Source of the DNA: Entoloma clypeatum
Taxonomy: Eukaryota > Basidiomycota > Agaricomycetes > Agaricales > Entolomataceae
Length of the DNA: 64,000 bases
Assembly: GCA_963565915.1 (NCBI GenBank)
Contig: OY751494.1
Span: 868,001-932,000 of the forward strand
Direction of reading: 5' to 3'
Part shown: positions 33,543 through 45,320 of the stretch, piece after piece
Numbering within the stretch: the stretch's first letter is position 1
Layout of the letters: each line of letters starts with the position of its first letter
Translations under genes and position numbers: made by a program
Notes under the pieces: model-generated
The model's database searches: none
What the model saw: the letters and a program-made list of their open reading frames with translations, nothing else
Told to the model about the DNA's origin: nothing

Positions 33543-34896
33543 ATGACCACTTCTCCAAACGAGCTCTACACTTGTCTTTCCAAGTTCAAGGTCGAACTCA
33601 ATATCCTCACCGATCTCAACCGACTCCGCAAGTCCGGAGAAGCACGGGTTCGGGAAATCTTATCAAAACTTCACGATACACTGGTAAGTCATGCTCGCGA
33701 GACCCTGTTTCCTACTAAAACATTTCTTCTTTCAGGTCGCAGCTGCAGATTGTGTGGACAACTACACCGAGCGGCTCTTAAACACCATCACATACAACTT
33801 ATACCGCGCCGGCTACACAATGGACTGCTGCTGGTGGAAATGGTGGCCTGACCTTCATGGGCAAACCCTCCAAGACCTCCCCGAGGTGAGTCGTTTGCTT
33901 ATTTGCTTTGCTAATTCCCACATTATATTTATGCAGGATCGCCTACTGGAAGAGGACAAGGCCGTCCCCGTTCCCGAACTGTCCATCTCTAGCGGGAAAC
34001 GGCCTGCAAAGCTCATCGCGAAGGCCGGTCCATCTTCACCCCACATCGAGGACCAGGGCAAGTCGACCTCTCGCGCTGCACGATTGAAGCCTGTGACCCA
34101 TGCTAGCGGTAAGTGTGCGGCTCCTCATTCGCCTCCCAGTCAGGGAGCTCTCAAGGTGAACCTCCTGATCATTTCTTTTATTTCTTACTAAATTTCCTTC
34201 CAGAAACGTCGCTCTGATATTGGTCATCAAGCTTCAAAAGCAGACAGCGAGGACGACAATGTCGAGGTGGTCGGCGCGCACACCCCCGTCAGGCCTCAAC
34301 CCGTTGCTACTAGGCCCCGTGTTGTAACAGCGCCCACGGCCACTGAAAAAGTGCCTGCGAGGCCCCCTACTCAACCCGAACCGAAACCCGCCATGGTCGC
34401 GAAAGCACCGCAGGTCGATGCAAAAGAGGGTACTGCCCTCAAGGCAGATGAGTTGCAACAACTCCGTGTTGCATTGCCCATTATGGTACATTTTCTTTCT
34501 TCCTGACTCATTCTATAGTTAACTATGCCTTTTCTTAGCCCAGCCTTCCCTGCCTCATTTGTGCCGGTGGACCAAGTGCGGCTCGCTGCCGTTTCCAAGG
34601 TTGGGGCAAGAAGTGCTCCAACTGCCAGAGCGGCAGTCGGGTAGGGTGCTCTTTCGAGGTGAGTGGTGAACGTGCGGAACTCCTTGCGACCATGGCCCAC
34701 GCCTTCGGTCAATCGAGCACGGCTGGTGTGTCCTACCATCTGCCCTCTTTTACTAGCCGTTAACAATTTATTTCCAGCCATCCGCAAGACCCTTGTCGAC
34801 ATCCATGCCTCGATGCAATCCTGGGTGCCACTACCATCCGGTATAGCATGGCCTCCAAAAAAAACTTTCCTTACTAAGTCGCCAGGGAAGCTATAA
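33543..34896 (+). CDS. Unknown multi-exon protein with a six-cysteine zinc-cluster-like motif (cassette gene 1)
   Basis: Six exons join perfectly in frame: 33543-33683, 33736-33885, 33937-34155, 34204-34485, 34539-34725 and 34778-34896, giving 365 residues; all introns are about 50 nt GT..AG. The N-terminus is helical (NELYTCLSKFKVELNILTDL; ERLLNTITYNLYRAGYTMD). The middle is a low-complexity Lys/Pro/Ala region with acidic SEDDNVEVV. Then comes a cysteine cluster CLICAGGPSAARC-x8-CSNC-x7-C, i.e. C-x2-C-x8-C-x8-C-x2-C-x7-C, close to but not identical with the fungal Zn2Cys6 spacing. This could bind DNA or RNA. No named family is recognised. Because no splice site or frame is damaged, it is probably under selection or very young. 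Confidence 0.7.
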
Positions 34897-34898
34897 AA
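34892..34898 (+). promoter_or_regulatory. TATA box of cassette gene 2, overlapping the stop of gene 1
   Basis: TATAAAA in gctataaaagcccgcg contains the TAA stop of the upstream gene (34,894-34,896) and lies 102 bp before the ATG at 35,000. It is a strikingly compact arrangement. Confidence 0.6.
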
Positions 34899-34999
34899 GC
34901 CCGCGACCACTCGAAGAGTAAACACCACCCTCACCCTAGCACAAATCAACCCTGCTAGACAAACTCGCCCTCGGGTCACACACCGCCTCTAAAAAAAAG

Positions 35000-36360
35000 A
35001 TGTCTAATGAAGACGAAACCCAGGCCGTGAAAAAGGTCTTAGCCTCGCTCATTGGTTCATTCCCGGAAGATCCCCAGGCACCCGCCAAGAAGCTGCCAAC
35101 CTGCTCTGAGGCATACCTCATCTGTTGGTACGCATATGACAACCTCAAAGTATGTTGCGACAGCGCACCGAACCTGTTTGACCATTCCAACTATTTCATC
35201 AGCCTCTAAATCTCCGTCATGCACATATTTCCAACGAGTACCTCAAGGACGCACAACTCGCGGACCATGTTTTCGTAGCTAGGAACAGCCTACAGGTGTT
35301 CCATGACAAGAACAAGTCTTGGAGACTCCCGCCCATGTTTTTCACCCTCAAGGACATGGTCGCGTACATACAATACCTGCGTCAAGGACCTACATCCACC
35401 GAGGAGACCATGCCTCCACCTGCAAGTGAGCCTCCGGCCAACAGCAAGAAACCCAAAGTGAGTCGACGCGAGAGCTGGAGTCCGTCCCCCGCACTAATTG
35501 AATGGCTCGACCAGGTCAAGGTAACTGATCCCGACACCGATCTCAACCTCAACGTCTCTAATATCCTGGACGCAAACAGCCCGTCCGCCGCCGTGGAACC
35601 CAAACTAACCCAGCTGGGGACAGCAACGACAGCAACGGAAACACCGAGAGCCCCGTTGAACCTCATAAGCGATCACGAGATGATGAATCTGATCATGAGA
35701 TCTGTCATTATTCTTATACTACCTTCCAACTTCCAATGGTATTGAAGCCGCTTCTCGCTACTGTGCAAGAAGATGGATGTCGACCCCGAGACCCTCCATC
35801 CCATAACTGCAGACGATGGTCTGCCAAGAAGTCCGTTACAGCTCCTTTGACGGAGAAATCATTGTCCGGCACGGTATGTCGACATACTGCCCCCGACAAT
35901 CTCTTCTAATTTTCCCCATATCACAGAAAGGGTCTGGGTCGAAGGGCAAATCGACCCCAGGTCCCAAATCCAACAAGAAACTGCGGCTGGAGACCAAGGA
36001 AGCCCCGTTCAAGGACACAGCGCCAATGGGACCAGCACAAGTGGAGCAGCGAGGTAATTTCCACAAAGAAGGTACCATACTAAACGTCTCCACCTTCTTC
36101 ATCCATCATTAATATGTCACCCCACAGCCGCTCACTTCGTGATGGACAATCCCCTTGCAAACAAGATCCTCTCGGAGACTGGGTCTATTCTGGAGATGCC
36201 CCTGACTCACATTGAGAAGTCCCTTCGTGACACCAAGGCCCTCGTCCGATCCCAATTTCGTGCTACAATTTCTTCTCTTGATTACAACTTAAGGTATGCA
36301 CAATACCTTAAGCAGCAACACAACCTTCTCCTTTCCGAATTGAAGGAGCAGTATGAGTAG
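35000..36360 (+). CDS. Unknown multi-exon protein (cassette gene 2)
   Basis: Five exons join in frame: 35000-35149, 35203-35520, 35580-35873, 35927-36053 and 36128-36360, giving 373 residues. The N-terminus (MSNEDETQAVKKVLASLIGS ... CSEAYLICWYAYDNLK) and second exon (HVFVARNSLQVFHDKNKSW, PPMFFTLKDMVAYIQYLRQG) look globular. The middle is basic/acidic low-complexity (RGTQTNPAGDSNDSNGN, HKRSRDDESDHE; KKLRLETKE). The C-terminus is a long helix likely to form a coiled-coil (LNYAQ-like: YNLRYAQYLKQQHNLLLSEL, KEQYE). The intron at 35,521-35,579 is inferred because it restores one frame. No family is recognised. It lies 103 bp after gene 1 on the same strand and converges on the gypsy D pol. Confidence 0.65.
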
Positions 36361-39070
36361 ACTGCCCTTCATCTTTCCTGCCGCAGCAAAAGCCACATGT
36401 CCCCTTGTAGAGGTTTTTACTGTATAGTCCATAATACAGGTCGTCCTCTGCTGGCACATAGGCATTCGATATGATCGCTAAGTCATTCCAACATGGCCCT
36501 AGGCCTCGCAAGATTACACCAGTGGTGATTTCCTTCAATGTAAGTCCCGCAAGCCTGGTCATTACTCATCCGAGCTGGAATCCTCGTCTGAGACTGCCCC
36601 TGCGTCATCCACGGTAGCCTTGTGAGGCATATCCTCAAACCTGTCATTCTTATCTAAGTCCAGCCTTGTTCCGTCGAACCACAGGTCCTCACCGCTGTCC
36701 TTAGCAGCCCCGGTTGAATTTTTCAATCCTTCCAATGTCACTTTTGTAATATCGATGAAGTCTAACACCCCTTTAGGGACTGCAATGGCATGTCTCTCAT
36801 GGTAGGGAACGAGTCTGAATGCTGCAACCTTCTCATGCCATACTGACCCATCCAGTTCTGCAACGATGTATGCTCCACCTTTATTCCTCGCGACGACCAC
36901 CATAGGACCGAAGTACCTGGGCTTCATTTTCTTGTCGAGACTATTTTCAACCGCTGTATTGCGTGCTAAAACTAGATCTCTCTTTCTAAAGTCATAATCT
37001 CTGATCTTATGCCGGTGCTCTTGCTCATAACGAAGTACCGCCGTCATCTTGACATGCGTAACCCGCTTACGCATCTCATCAACGTGCACTTGGTGCTTCG
37101 CGAGCGCACGAGCCCTAAATCCGATCAGGTCTGCCATTGACAGCGCCCCATCTGGAAGTTTCACTAGCCACGTCGCCTCGGCAATATCTAGGGGAAGGAT
37201 GGGATGCGCCCCTGTACACATGAAATATGGTGAGCATCCCAAACCCTTCCGAATCATGATCCTATCTGCCCACATCATATGGTGGAAGAACCAGAACCAC
37301 TTGCCGATATCACCGCCTGTGGCCTTAAACAAAGCCTGACGAACGTCCCAATGTGGCCTCTCAATCCGTCCATTTGCTCTAGAATTATAAGCCAAGATCA
37401 TAATCCCCTTAATTCCATACTTCTGTTCTATCCAGGCCAAAGCTTTCTTGAATGGCCCCGCGTTATCGGTCACAATCATGACCATACTGCCCCACCTACA
37501 TAGTATGTCTTCGAAGAGCCAATGCCCAACAATCCTACCCATTTCTTGCCTTAGCAGCCGCCCTTCCATCCATGTCGATAGTGCACAGTGGCCGTGAACA
37601 ATGTATTTACAACTGTTCGACGCCGGCGTCATGTGTAGCGTATCGGCATGTAGGACCTGAAACAGACCTGGCATATGGGTTACCGTAGGAGGACTGCAAA
37701 CCAATGTCTTCTGTCTCAGCTGACATATATGACAAGTCTGGACATATAGGCAAACATCGCGTTTATATTCCGGCCACCAGAATCTTTGCGCAATAAGCTC
37801 TTTTGTTGCATAGAAGCCACAGTGCGCAAGGCTATCATGGGACGCCCTCATCATGTACATGTGATGCCCCTTTTCGACCACTAGTTTGTGCTTTCCCTCG
37901 CTACCTCTTCTATAGAGACGGCCATCATCAGCGACAAAGAATTGTCTCGCCCGCTGCACGAACTGTTTATACTGTCAGTCGTTTGGTCTCACAAAAGGAT
38001 CCTTGAGCCAAATCTTGATGTCAGGAATGCGGTCATCCTGCAACTTCGCGGTCATCGTGCAATGATCTTCATCATAAGGTTCTCGCATTGATTCATCCCA
38101 TTTCAAAGAGTCGTTGGGCAACACCGGTTCCCCCACGAATTGCGAGAGCGGCCCGGCCTTACACACTCGCTCAAGATATAATTGTTCAATATTCGATCTC
38201 TCGCGAGCGTCAGCAAGCTCTCCCTGGAAGTCTTTAACCAACGTAGCCCAAAGATAACCACCGTGTGTGTCTATCTTTGTTTTAAACTCGTCGAACTCTA
38301 ACAGGTCATTCTTTTCCACATTAGGGATACCATTTTCCTGATCGGGATACTCGTACCGTGGCGGTCCGTCTGGTTCATCCACCCAGTCCTCCTCAATATG
38401 GTAGGTTTCATCCCCCGGTTGCGCTTCTCGCCTCGATAGACCATCGGGTGCGAAGGTCTTGCCTGGCACATGCCTTAGTGTGAAGTGGAACATCAAAATG
38501 TAATCAATCCACCAGTTTATAGCAGTGTTCGGTCCAAGACCAGGATTATTGAGCATCCCCTTGATATACTTTGCATCGGTCTCTATAACCAGGTTCCAAC
38601 AGCCCAAGAGCCAAAGCTTCGCTTCCTTCAATGCACGAAATAAACCATACAATTCTTGCTTTGGTTGCGAATATCTCGCCTCACGCTCGTTTAGTGTTAT
38701 CAATGTGAACTTCACGTACGTCCTCTTCTTAGAATCACCCTCATCCTCTTGACAGATATAGAAGCCAACCGCCCACCATGAGCTGTCTACGCAAAGGACC
38801 ACCGCACCTCCACCATGATAATCTATTGGCTTGATCGCGGGGGACGCCGCTAAAGCATCCTTTATGTCTGGCATGGCCTCCTCCTGTTCAGATCCCCAGA
38901 CAAAGAGTTCACAACTTCGCATCAACTTGACTAGAGGTTCCACCTTCTTCGCGAAGTCTCTAATAAAGTTTCGACAAGTGCCAGCCATTCCAAGGAACGA
39001 CCGCACATCATGTATATCTTTGCAAGGTCCCCAGCGGCTTATAACTCTGAACCTATCTGTCTTGGGTCTC

Positions 39071-39472
39071 TGTTACGGACTCTACGGTATGAGGACCACG
39101 TCATATCTTTTACTTATCGGCCCGACTCGGCGCCCTCTTACGAGCTTACTATGTCTAATGTCTACTTTTGCAACCTTCGATTTCCAGTCTGACTCATTAC
39201 ATTACTTCGTCATCCCCTTTAGTATACTTTGCTCCCGCGCTGACTCGCTTTCCGCAGTCAGCTTACTCACTGTACATAGCCTTCCACAGTCGCCTGACTC
39301 ATGTGCACTGCCTTCCGCAGTACTGACTCATCCGCTACCGCCTATAGTCAGTACCTATATAAACCTCTTGTACTATAGTAGATTCCTTAGATTTAGCAAT
39401 CACTTTGCTCTTCGCCTTTCCACTTTCCTGCATACTCTGCCCGAACCTTGGAACGGTTTGTTAAGCATAACA
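39071..39472 (+). repeat. 5' LTR of gypsy B
   Basis: TGTTACGGAC ... AAGCATAACA, with a TATA-like ctatataaacc near 39,355. Followed directly by agttgctaaatctcg (primer-binding region not identified). Confidence 0.92.
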
Positions 39473-39535
39473 AGTTGCTAAATCTCGTTAGGTTCGCCCA
39501 GAGCGAAGAGAGCAACTACCAGACGAGTCAAAACG

Positions 39536-40261
39536 TTGCGCTTCTTTGAAGACTTCACCAGTAACCCATTCAGCATGCCAGAAGCCCGACAGGAGGAGCT
39601 AAGTCCTCGAGACAGTATCAATTTTACACTCATCCAGCAGTACATCGAATCGGAGATCCATCGCATCCTACAGCAGGTGCTTGACGAAGAACTAGACAAC
39701 GACAAGCATCGCCCCCACGGCGAGATAGCAGAGAGCATCCATCTTGCTCGGCAACACCAGATCGCGCGTTACAACGCCCGACAGAACGAACTCAAAAGCT
39801 TTCGCGTTCAAGAAGGACCTCAGACAGGTCGGATCACAGAGATCAGAGAGTTTATCGGTGTCCAGACAACCGTTATCAGAAGATTGATTAGGACGCTCAC
39901 ATCGAGACGTCCCAGAGCCACATCATCACGTCTTACTCAAAGCAGCAGATCTACGCCCACTTCACCATCGAAGAACAACAAACCGAGTACAACCGCTGGG
40001 CACGAAACGAGAGACTTGACCCCTTCTCGAGACCAACAGACGCGCAGGAACAGAGATTCCTTAGAGATTTACAGAGGAAATACTCTGAACGTTTTGCCAC
40101 CGATTCCGCCGACGAGTCCCCTGACGAATTTACTTTTGACTCCGCGCAGTCAGATATCGAACAGACGCCTAGAACAGGGACTCATTTTCAATCCTTACCT
40201 GTATCCCGAACCCCATCTTCATCCCAACAACCCGACTCCTCTTCTCCTCCGCAGACTCTAA
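39536..40261 (+). CDS. Gypsy B ORF0 upstream of gag
   Basis: 241 residues, same protein as in element A except Arg for Trp (39,749). Begins MRFFEDFTSNPFSMPEARQE. The N-terminal half is predicted helical, the C-terminal half Ser/Thr/Pro-rich. It ends TAA two bases before the gag ATG (taaacATG), which would suit reinitiation or leaky translation. No recognised domain. Confidence 0.6.
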   Translation: MRFFEDFTSNPFSMPEARQEELSPRDSINFTLIQQYIESEIHRILQQVLDEELDNDKHRPHGEIAESIHLARQHQIARYNARQNELKSFRVQEGPQTGRITEIREFIGVQTTVIRRLIRTLTSRRPRATSSRLTQSSRSTPTSPSKNNKPSTTAGHETRDLTPSRDQQTRRNRDSLEIYRGNTLNVLPPIPPTSPLTNLLLTPRSQISNRRLEQGLIFNPYLYPEPHLHPNNPTPLLLRRL

Positions 40262-40263
40262 AC

Positions 40264-41130
40264 ATGGCAGAAGCTCCGGCTGTACAAACAATGAATACAT
40301 CCAAGATCATCAAGGATCCTGGGATGTTCAAGGACAGATACACCTTTGACGAATGGTGGAAAGCCACCAAACTATACATCAGGTTCCAAAAGAGCCTCAC
40401 AGACGATCAGAAGATTCTTGCGGTGCTATCCCGCATGATGGAAGGGTCCGGCAGACACTGGGCCAGTAACAAGTTAGACGCTCTTGCTGTTGACAATGAG
40501 AACATCACCTGGCTAGGTTTTTCCGATGATATCGCCACACGATTCTCCATCGCCAACAAGTCGGTCGCTGCCAAAGCCAGACTTGAAGTCCTGAAACAAG
40601 AGAAACCTACCGTTGATGAATTCTTGGATGAATTCGAAGAACTCTTGAAGCTGTCAAACCTTGGCGAAGAAACTGGGAAATACATCCTAGAGAAAAACGT
40701 CAACCGCAGAATCTCTGAACAAGTGGCTAGCGATGGCAAGACGTACACCGATTACGCAAAGGAGATCCGAAACAAGGGACGACAGATGGAAGGACACACA
40801 CTGGTCATCCGAGGTGGCAGCGACATGCGCACCGGATCGGGTACCACTTATGGTGGTCAGGGCAAAGCCATGGAGATCGACAAAGCAGGAGTAGCCCGTT
40901 GCTACAACTGTCAACGCTTCGGTCATCTGGCTAAAGACTGTAGCGCTCCAAAGGAGAAAGATGGTCGCAAGTGTTTCAACTGTGACCAAGAAGGCCATAT
41001 CACGCGCAACTGCCGCAAGCCAAAGAAGAACTCCGGAAGGGTTAGGAAGGTGTCCGAGGAAGATGCTGAGAATGATGAAACCACAATCTTAGAAGCCGAC
41101 GAGAAGGATTTTCCCGAAGGGTCTGATTAA
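40264..41130 (+). CDS. Gypsy B gag
   Basis: 288 residues with a capsid-like core and two CCHC knuckles (CYNCQRFGHLAKDC; CFNCDQEGHITRNC), then an acidic tail. Identical to element A's gag. Intact start and stop. Pol continues 3' in frame 0 relative to gag's frame 1, so its expression needs frameshifting or reinitiation; no obvious slippery site was found. Confidence 0.9.
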   Translation: MAEAPAVQTMNTSKIIKDPGMFKDRYTFDEWWKATKLYIRFQKSLTDDQKILAVLSRMMEGSGRHWASNKLDALAVDNENITWLGFSDDIATRFSIANKSVAAKARLEVLKQEKPTVDEFLDEFEELLKLSNLGEETGKYILEKNVNRRISEQVASDGKTYTDYAKEIRNKGRQMEGHTLVIRGGSDMRTGSGTTYGGQGKAMEIDKAGVARCYNCQRFGHLAKDCSAPKEKDGRKCFNCDQEGHITRNCRKPKKNSGRVRKVSEEDAENDETTILEADEKDFPEGSD

Positions 41131-41171
41131 ACGACGCTAAGTCGCGACCCTTATCTATTAAACGGACTTGC

Positions 41172-44100
41172 TTGCCTTGTATGACTGCAGACAATAGAAC
41201 CTATGTCATCCCTGCCAAGCGAGCCGCTGCGTCGACTAGGATTGTGAAGGGAGATAACCCTCCGAAAAGACGAGAGATCAGGCTGTTAGCTCAGCTCAAA
41301 ACACGACGAGGACCAAAGGTTATCCGACCTGAGGTTGACAGCGGATGTGAGCGCACATGCATCCATCCCAGAATAGTACGCGAACAGAACCTCCCCACGT
41401 GAGGAATACCACCCATAGCAATTCTAAATGTGGATGGATCACCAAATCGACAACAGAAAGTGAGCCAACTTGCCGAAGTCAAACTGGATTTGGGAGCACA
41501 TCAGGAAACCATGGAAGCAATGGTACTGGACATTGGGAGAACGGACATGCTCTTGGGACATGACTGGTTGGTACACCACAACCGCACAATCAATTGGACA
41601 ACCGGCGCGGTAACATTCAACCGGTGCCCAACAACATGTCGAACCAAACACTCGGATTTCAGGATTAACCTTAATGGTCGCAAACACCGGGTTCGCATGG
41701 TTGAGGTGCGCGACAAAGATGCACCCAAAAAGTCGGATCAGAAATGGAAGCCTGGAGACCCTATCTTGGAAGCTGTCACTCCCACACCACCTCCCACAAC
41801 CAAACGACCCTCATATGTTGAACAATTTGCTCATCTTTTCAAGAAAGAGAACTTTGATAAGATCCCAAAGGAGAGGGAATGGGACCATGGTATCGAACTT
41901 ACACCAGACGCACCAAAGGAACTAGGGGGAAATACATATCCTATGATGCAAAAGGAACAAGAGGAATTGGACGCATTCATTGACGAGGGTCTAGCAACTG
42001 GAAAGATCCGCCCGTCCAAATCCCCTTATGCCTCCCCTTGCTTCTTCATCAACAAAAAGGATGGCTCCAAACGATTGGTACAAGATTACCGCATGGTCAA
42101 TAAATTCATGGTCAAAGACAAGTTCCCACTCCCACGAATATCCGATCTCTTGGACATACTGAAAGATGCGGTCTACTTCAATAAAATGGACATCATGTGG
42201 GGCTATAACAACGTCCGGATCAAGGAGGGCGATGAATGGAAAGCGGCCTTCCTCACCAGTCGAGGATTGTTCGAACCATTGGTCATGTTTTTTGGTCTTT
42301 GCAACTCCCTGGGAACGTTCTCTCGAATGATGGCTAGTCTATTCCGGGACCAGATCCGCCGACATATCTGCGTGATCTACATGGATGACATCGTGGTTAT
42401 CGGTAAAACCAAGGAAGAACTCGCGCGAAACACTAAAGAAATCCTACACATCCTATCGGACAATGATTTGTTCCTAAAGGAGAAGAAGTGTTTATGGAAA
42501 GTAACGAAATGTCCTATATTGGGATATGTGGTTGGTGAGGGACGTGTTGAGATGGAAACTGAGAAGGTGGATACAATTCGAAACTGGCGAGCACCCACAT
42601 CAAAAAAGGAAGTTCAGAAGTTCCTTGGATTTGCTAACTTCTATCGACGATTTATTGAAGGGTACTCAAACATCGCAAAGCCTCTCACCGCGCTCACAGG
42701 CGGTACGGCATTTACTTGGGGACCAACAGAGCAGCAAGCTTTTGAAGGTCTCATACGGGCAATTACATCGGCACCGGTCTTGGCATTACCAAAACCAGAG
42801 GGACAGTTCAGGGTTGAAACCGATGCATCGGGCTATGCAATTGGAGCAGTACTCTCTCAGAAGCAAGATGACAAATGGCACCTCATCGCGTTCTTGTCGC
42901 GGACCATGTCCGCGGCCGAACAGAATTACAAGATATATGACAAGGAACTTCTGGCAGTCGTGGAAGCATTAAAAGATTGGAGACACTATCTGCTCGAAGC
43001 CAGGGAAGGTTTTGAAATCTTGACCGATCACAAGAACCTGGAATATTTCCGTCGCCCTCAGGACCTGAATCAACGACAGCGACGCTGGAAAATGAAGTTA
43101 CAAGACTATGACTTCGAATTACGGCATGTGCCCGGCAAGACCAATGCGAAAGCGGACATCCTGTCACGCTTGCCCTGGTATGAAGCGGAACTCGAACCAC
43201 AGGACAGTGACCAAATGCTCAAGGAAGGACTATTCTTGAAACGGTTGGAATCAGAAGATGTGGTACAAATGGAGATGTTCACGGAGGAACAATTCTTTGA
43301 AGGGGGTGAGACATCTGATTCCATCAAAATTGGAAACATCACGACCATCGAAAATCCGTGGATTGCATGCATCAAGAGTTCAAACCGCATGGAGACAGAA
43401 GTAGCCCAGGGTCTAAAGAAGAATCCTCATTGGTATCAACAGGAAAACGGCATCACATATGCAGGCAAACGAGTCTATGTCCCGCCAGATCCACAATTAC
43501 GACAAGAATTGATGTTTGAATCACACGATGCACCAGTGGCTGGACATCCAGGACAGTACCGGACACATGAACTCCTCACTCGCACCTACTGGTGGCCTAC
43601 CATACTGCATGATGTGAAGAAGTACGTGAAGGGTTGCGACACTTGTCAACGCAACAAGATTAACCGACAAAAGCGACATGCTCCGCTACATCCCCATGCA
43701 GCACCAAGTCACCCATGGGAAGACATAGGAATCGACGTCGTGGGACCGATACCAGAATCTGATGGAAAAAACACAATTCTGGTCATCACGGATAGACATT
43801 CAAAGATGCTTCACCTCATTCCGACAACCGTGGAACTATCGGCTGAAGGATTAGCCAAGATCTATCGGGATCAGATATGGAAGCTTCATGGGATCCCCAA
43901 GAAGATCATCAGCGATAGGGGACCGCAGTTCGCTGCGAAGTTCATGGAGATACTCTGCCGCATGTTAGGGATCAAGAGGAACCTGTCCACCGCGTACCAC
44001 CCACAGACTGATGGACAGGCTGAGCGATCGCATCAGGAAACAGAAGCATTCTTATGAAACTTTGTCAACCATCTACAGGATGATTGGGCTGAATGGATCG

Positions 44101-44780
44101 CAATCGCAGAGTTCCAGTACAATGACAAAGAACATCAGGCAACGAAGCACACCCCATTCTACCTCAACTACGGTTTACATCCGTGGAAGGGAGAACTCGT
44201 GTTAGAAGATACCAATCCGGCCGCCAACGACTTCTTGAAAAAACTCAAACAGGCATGAGAAGAAGCCAATGCTGCGCTGAAACAAGCACAGGATCAGATG
44301 AAGAAGACAGTTGACACACGGCGAAGTCCGTCTCGGGTCTACCGCATTGGAGACAAGGTGTGGCTGGAAGGGACTAACATCAGGACCGATCGACCCTCAA
44401 AGAAACTTGATGCACTCCGACATGGACCATTCAAAGTCCTAGAGAAGAAAGGAGCTAGCGCGTACCTTCTTGATCTTCCGAAGACTTGGAAGATGATTCA
44501 CCCTGTGTTCAACGAGACCCTGTTGTCACCATATGAAACTCCGAAGTACGCCATCCAGAAAAAGAAACCAGCCCCTGATCCGATCATCGTTGAAGGACGA
44601 GAAGAGTACCATGTGTCTACGATCCTAGACTCTCAAAAGTTCCGCGGAAAGATCCAGTACCTCGTCCAGTGGGAAGGATATGGTCCAGAAGAGAACACAT
44701 GGGAACCTCGAGCTAATGTTCAGAACGCTCAAGATTTGATCCGTGATTTCCATCGGCAGAACCCGTCTCGCCCACGATAA
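41172..44780 (+). pseudogene. Gypsy B pol polyprotein with three in-frame TGA
   Basis: Single frame with TGA at 41,400-41,402, 44,055-44,057 and 44,256-44,258. The domains are those of element A's pol: protease-like EVDSGCERT, RT with YMDD, RNase H, HHCC/DDE integrase and a C-terminal chromodomain (QWEGYGPEENTWEP). The first TGA splits the protease; the other two lie after the integrase catalytic Glu. Each fits CGA (Arg) to TGA. Pol of B differs from that of A by Cys for Arg at 43,368 and at the extreme C-terminus, where A/B identity ends (44,742). Confidence 0.9.
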
Positions 44781-44914
44781 AAGACAGCTCTCAGAATCCA
44801 TGACAAGTATCGACCTCATCAGTCAACCACACACCGAGTTCCCCGCTCTAGTCCTTTTCCCTGCCCAATATAGCCTCCCCCTTCTTCTTCTATCTCTCAA
44901 CCATCCTCGCCGCC

Positions 44915-45286
44915 ATGTCCAACACCACCATTACCTCCACCTCTACCACCGACATCAACCCCGCCATCGCCGCCCTCATGAACGAAGCACTCTCCATGAG
45001 AGACCAAATCCATGCTCTCAAAACTTCCCTTGCCGACCTCCTCCATCGCCAGATGCATATCCGGCTTCACTTGCTGTCCAACCTACCCGTCGTCCCGAGT
45101 CCCGAGGAAAAACAAATTCTCGGAAACTACACCAGCACCCTCGTAATCGAGAATCGACGTATTTGGCTGGCTATCAAAGGCCTCGAACTCGCCGTAGCCA
45201 TCAACGAGGAGTTGATATATGATTGGAGCCTCAAGGAAAGTCCGAACTGGTCCGATCCCGGCAACAACGAGGGATGGGGACAGTGA
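44915..45286 (+). CDS. ORF3 of gypsy B: small protein between pol and 3' LTR
   Basis: 123 residues (MSNTTITSTSTTDINPAIAA ...). Conserved against A's ORF3: ALMNEALSMRDQIHALKTSL, LHRQMHIRLHLLSNLP, PEEKQILGNYTSTLVIENRR, LELAVAINEELIYDWSLKE, GWGQ end. The frame is kept despite many nucleotide differences and an indel between A and B. Stops 34 bp before the 3' LTR. No signal or membrane segment; likely cytosolic helical protein. Function unknown. Confidence 0.65.
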   Translation: MSNTTITSTSTTDINPAIAALMNEALSMRDQIHALKTSLADLLHRQMHIRLHLLSNLPVVPSPEEKQILGNYTSTLVIENRRIWLAIKGLELAVAINEELIYDWSLKESPNWSDPGNNEGWGQ

Positions 45287-45320
45287 CTCTGTGAGGACAC
45301 AGAGCTTGGAGAGGGGAACA

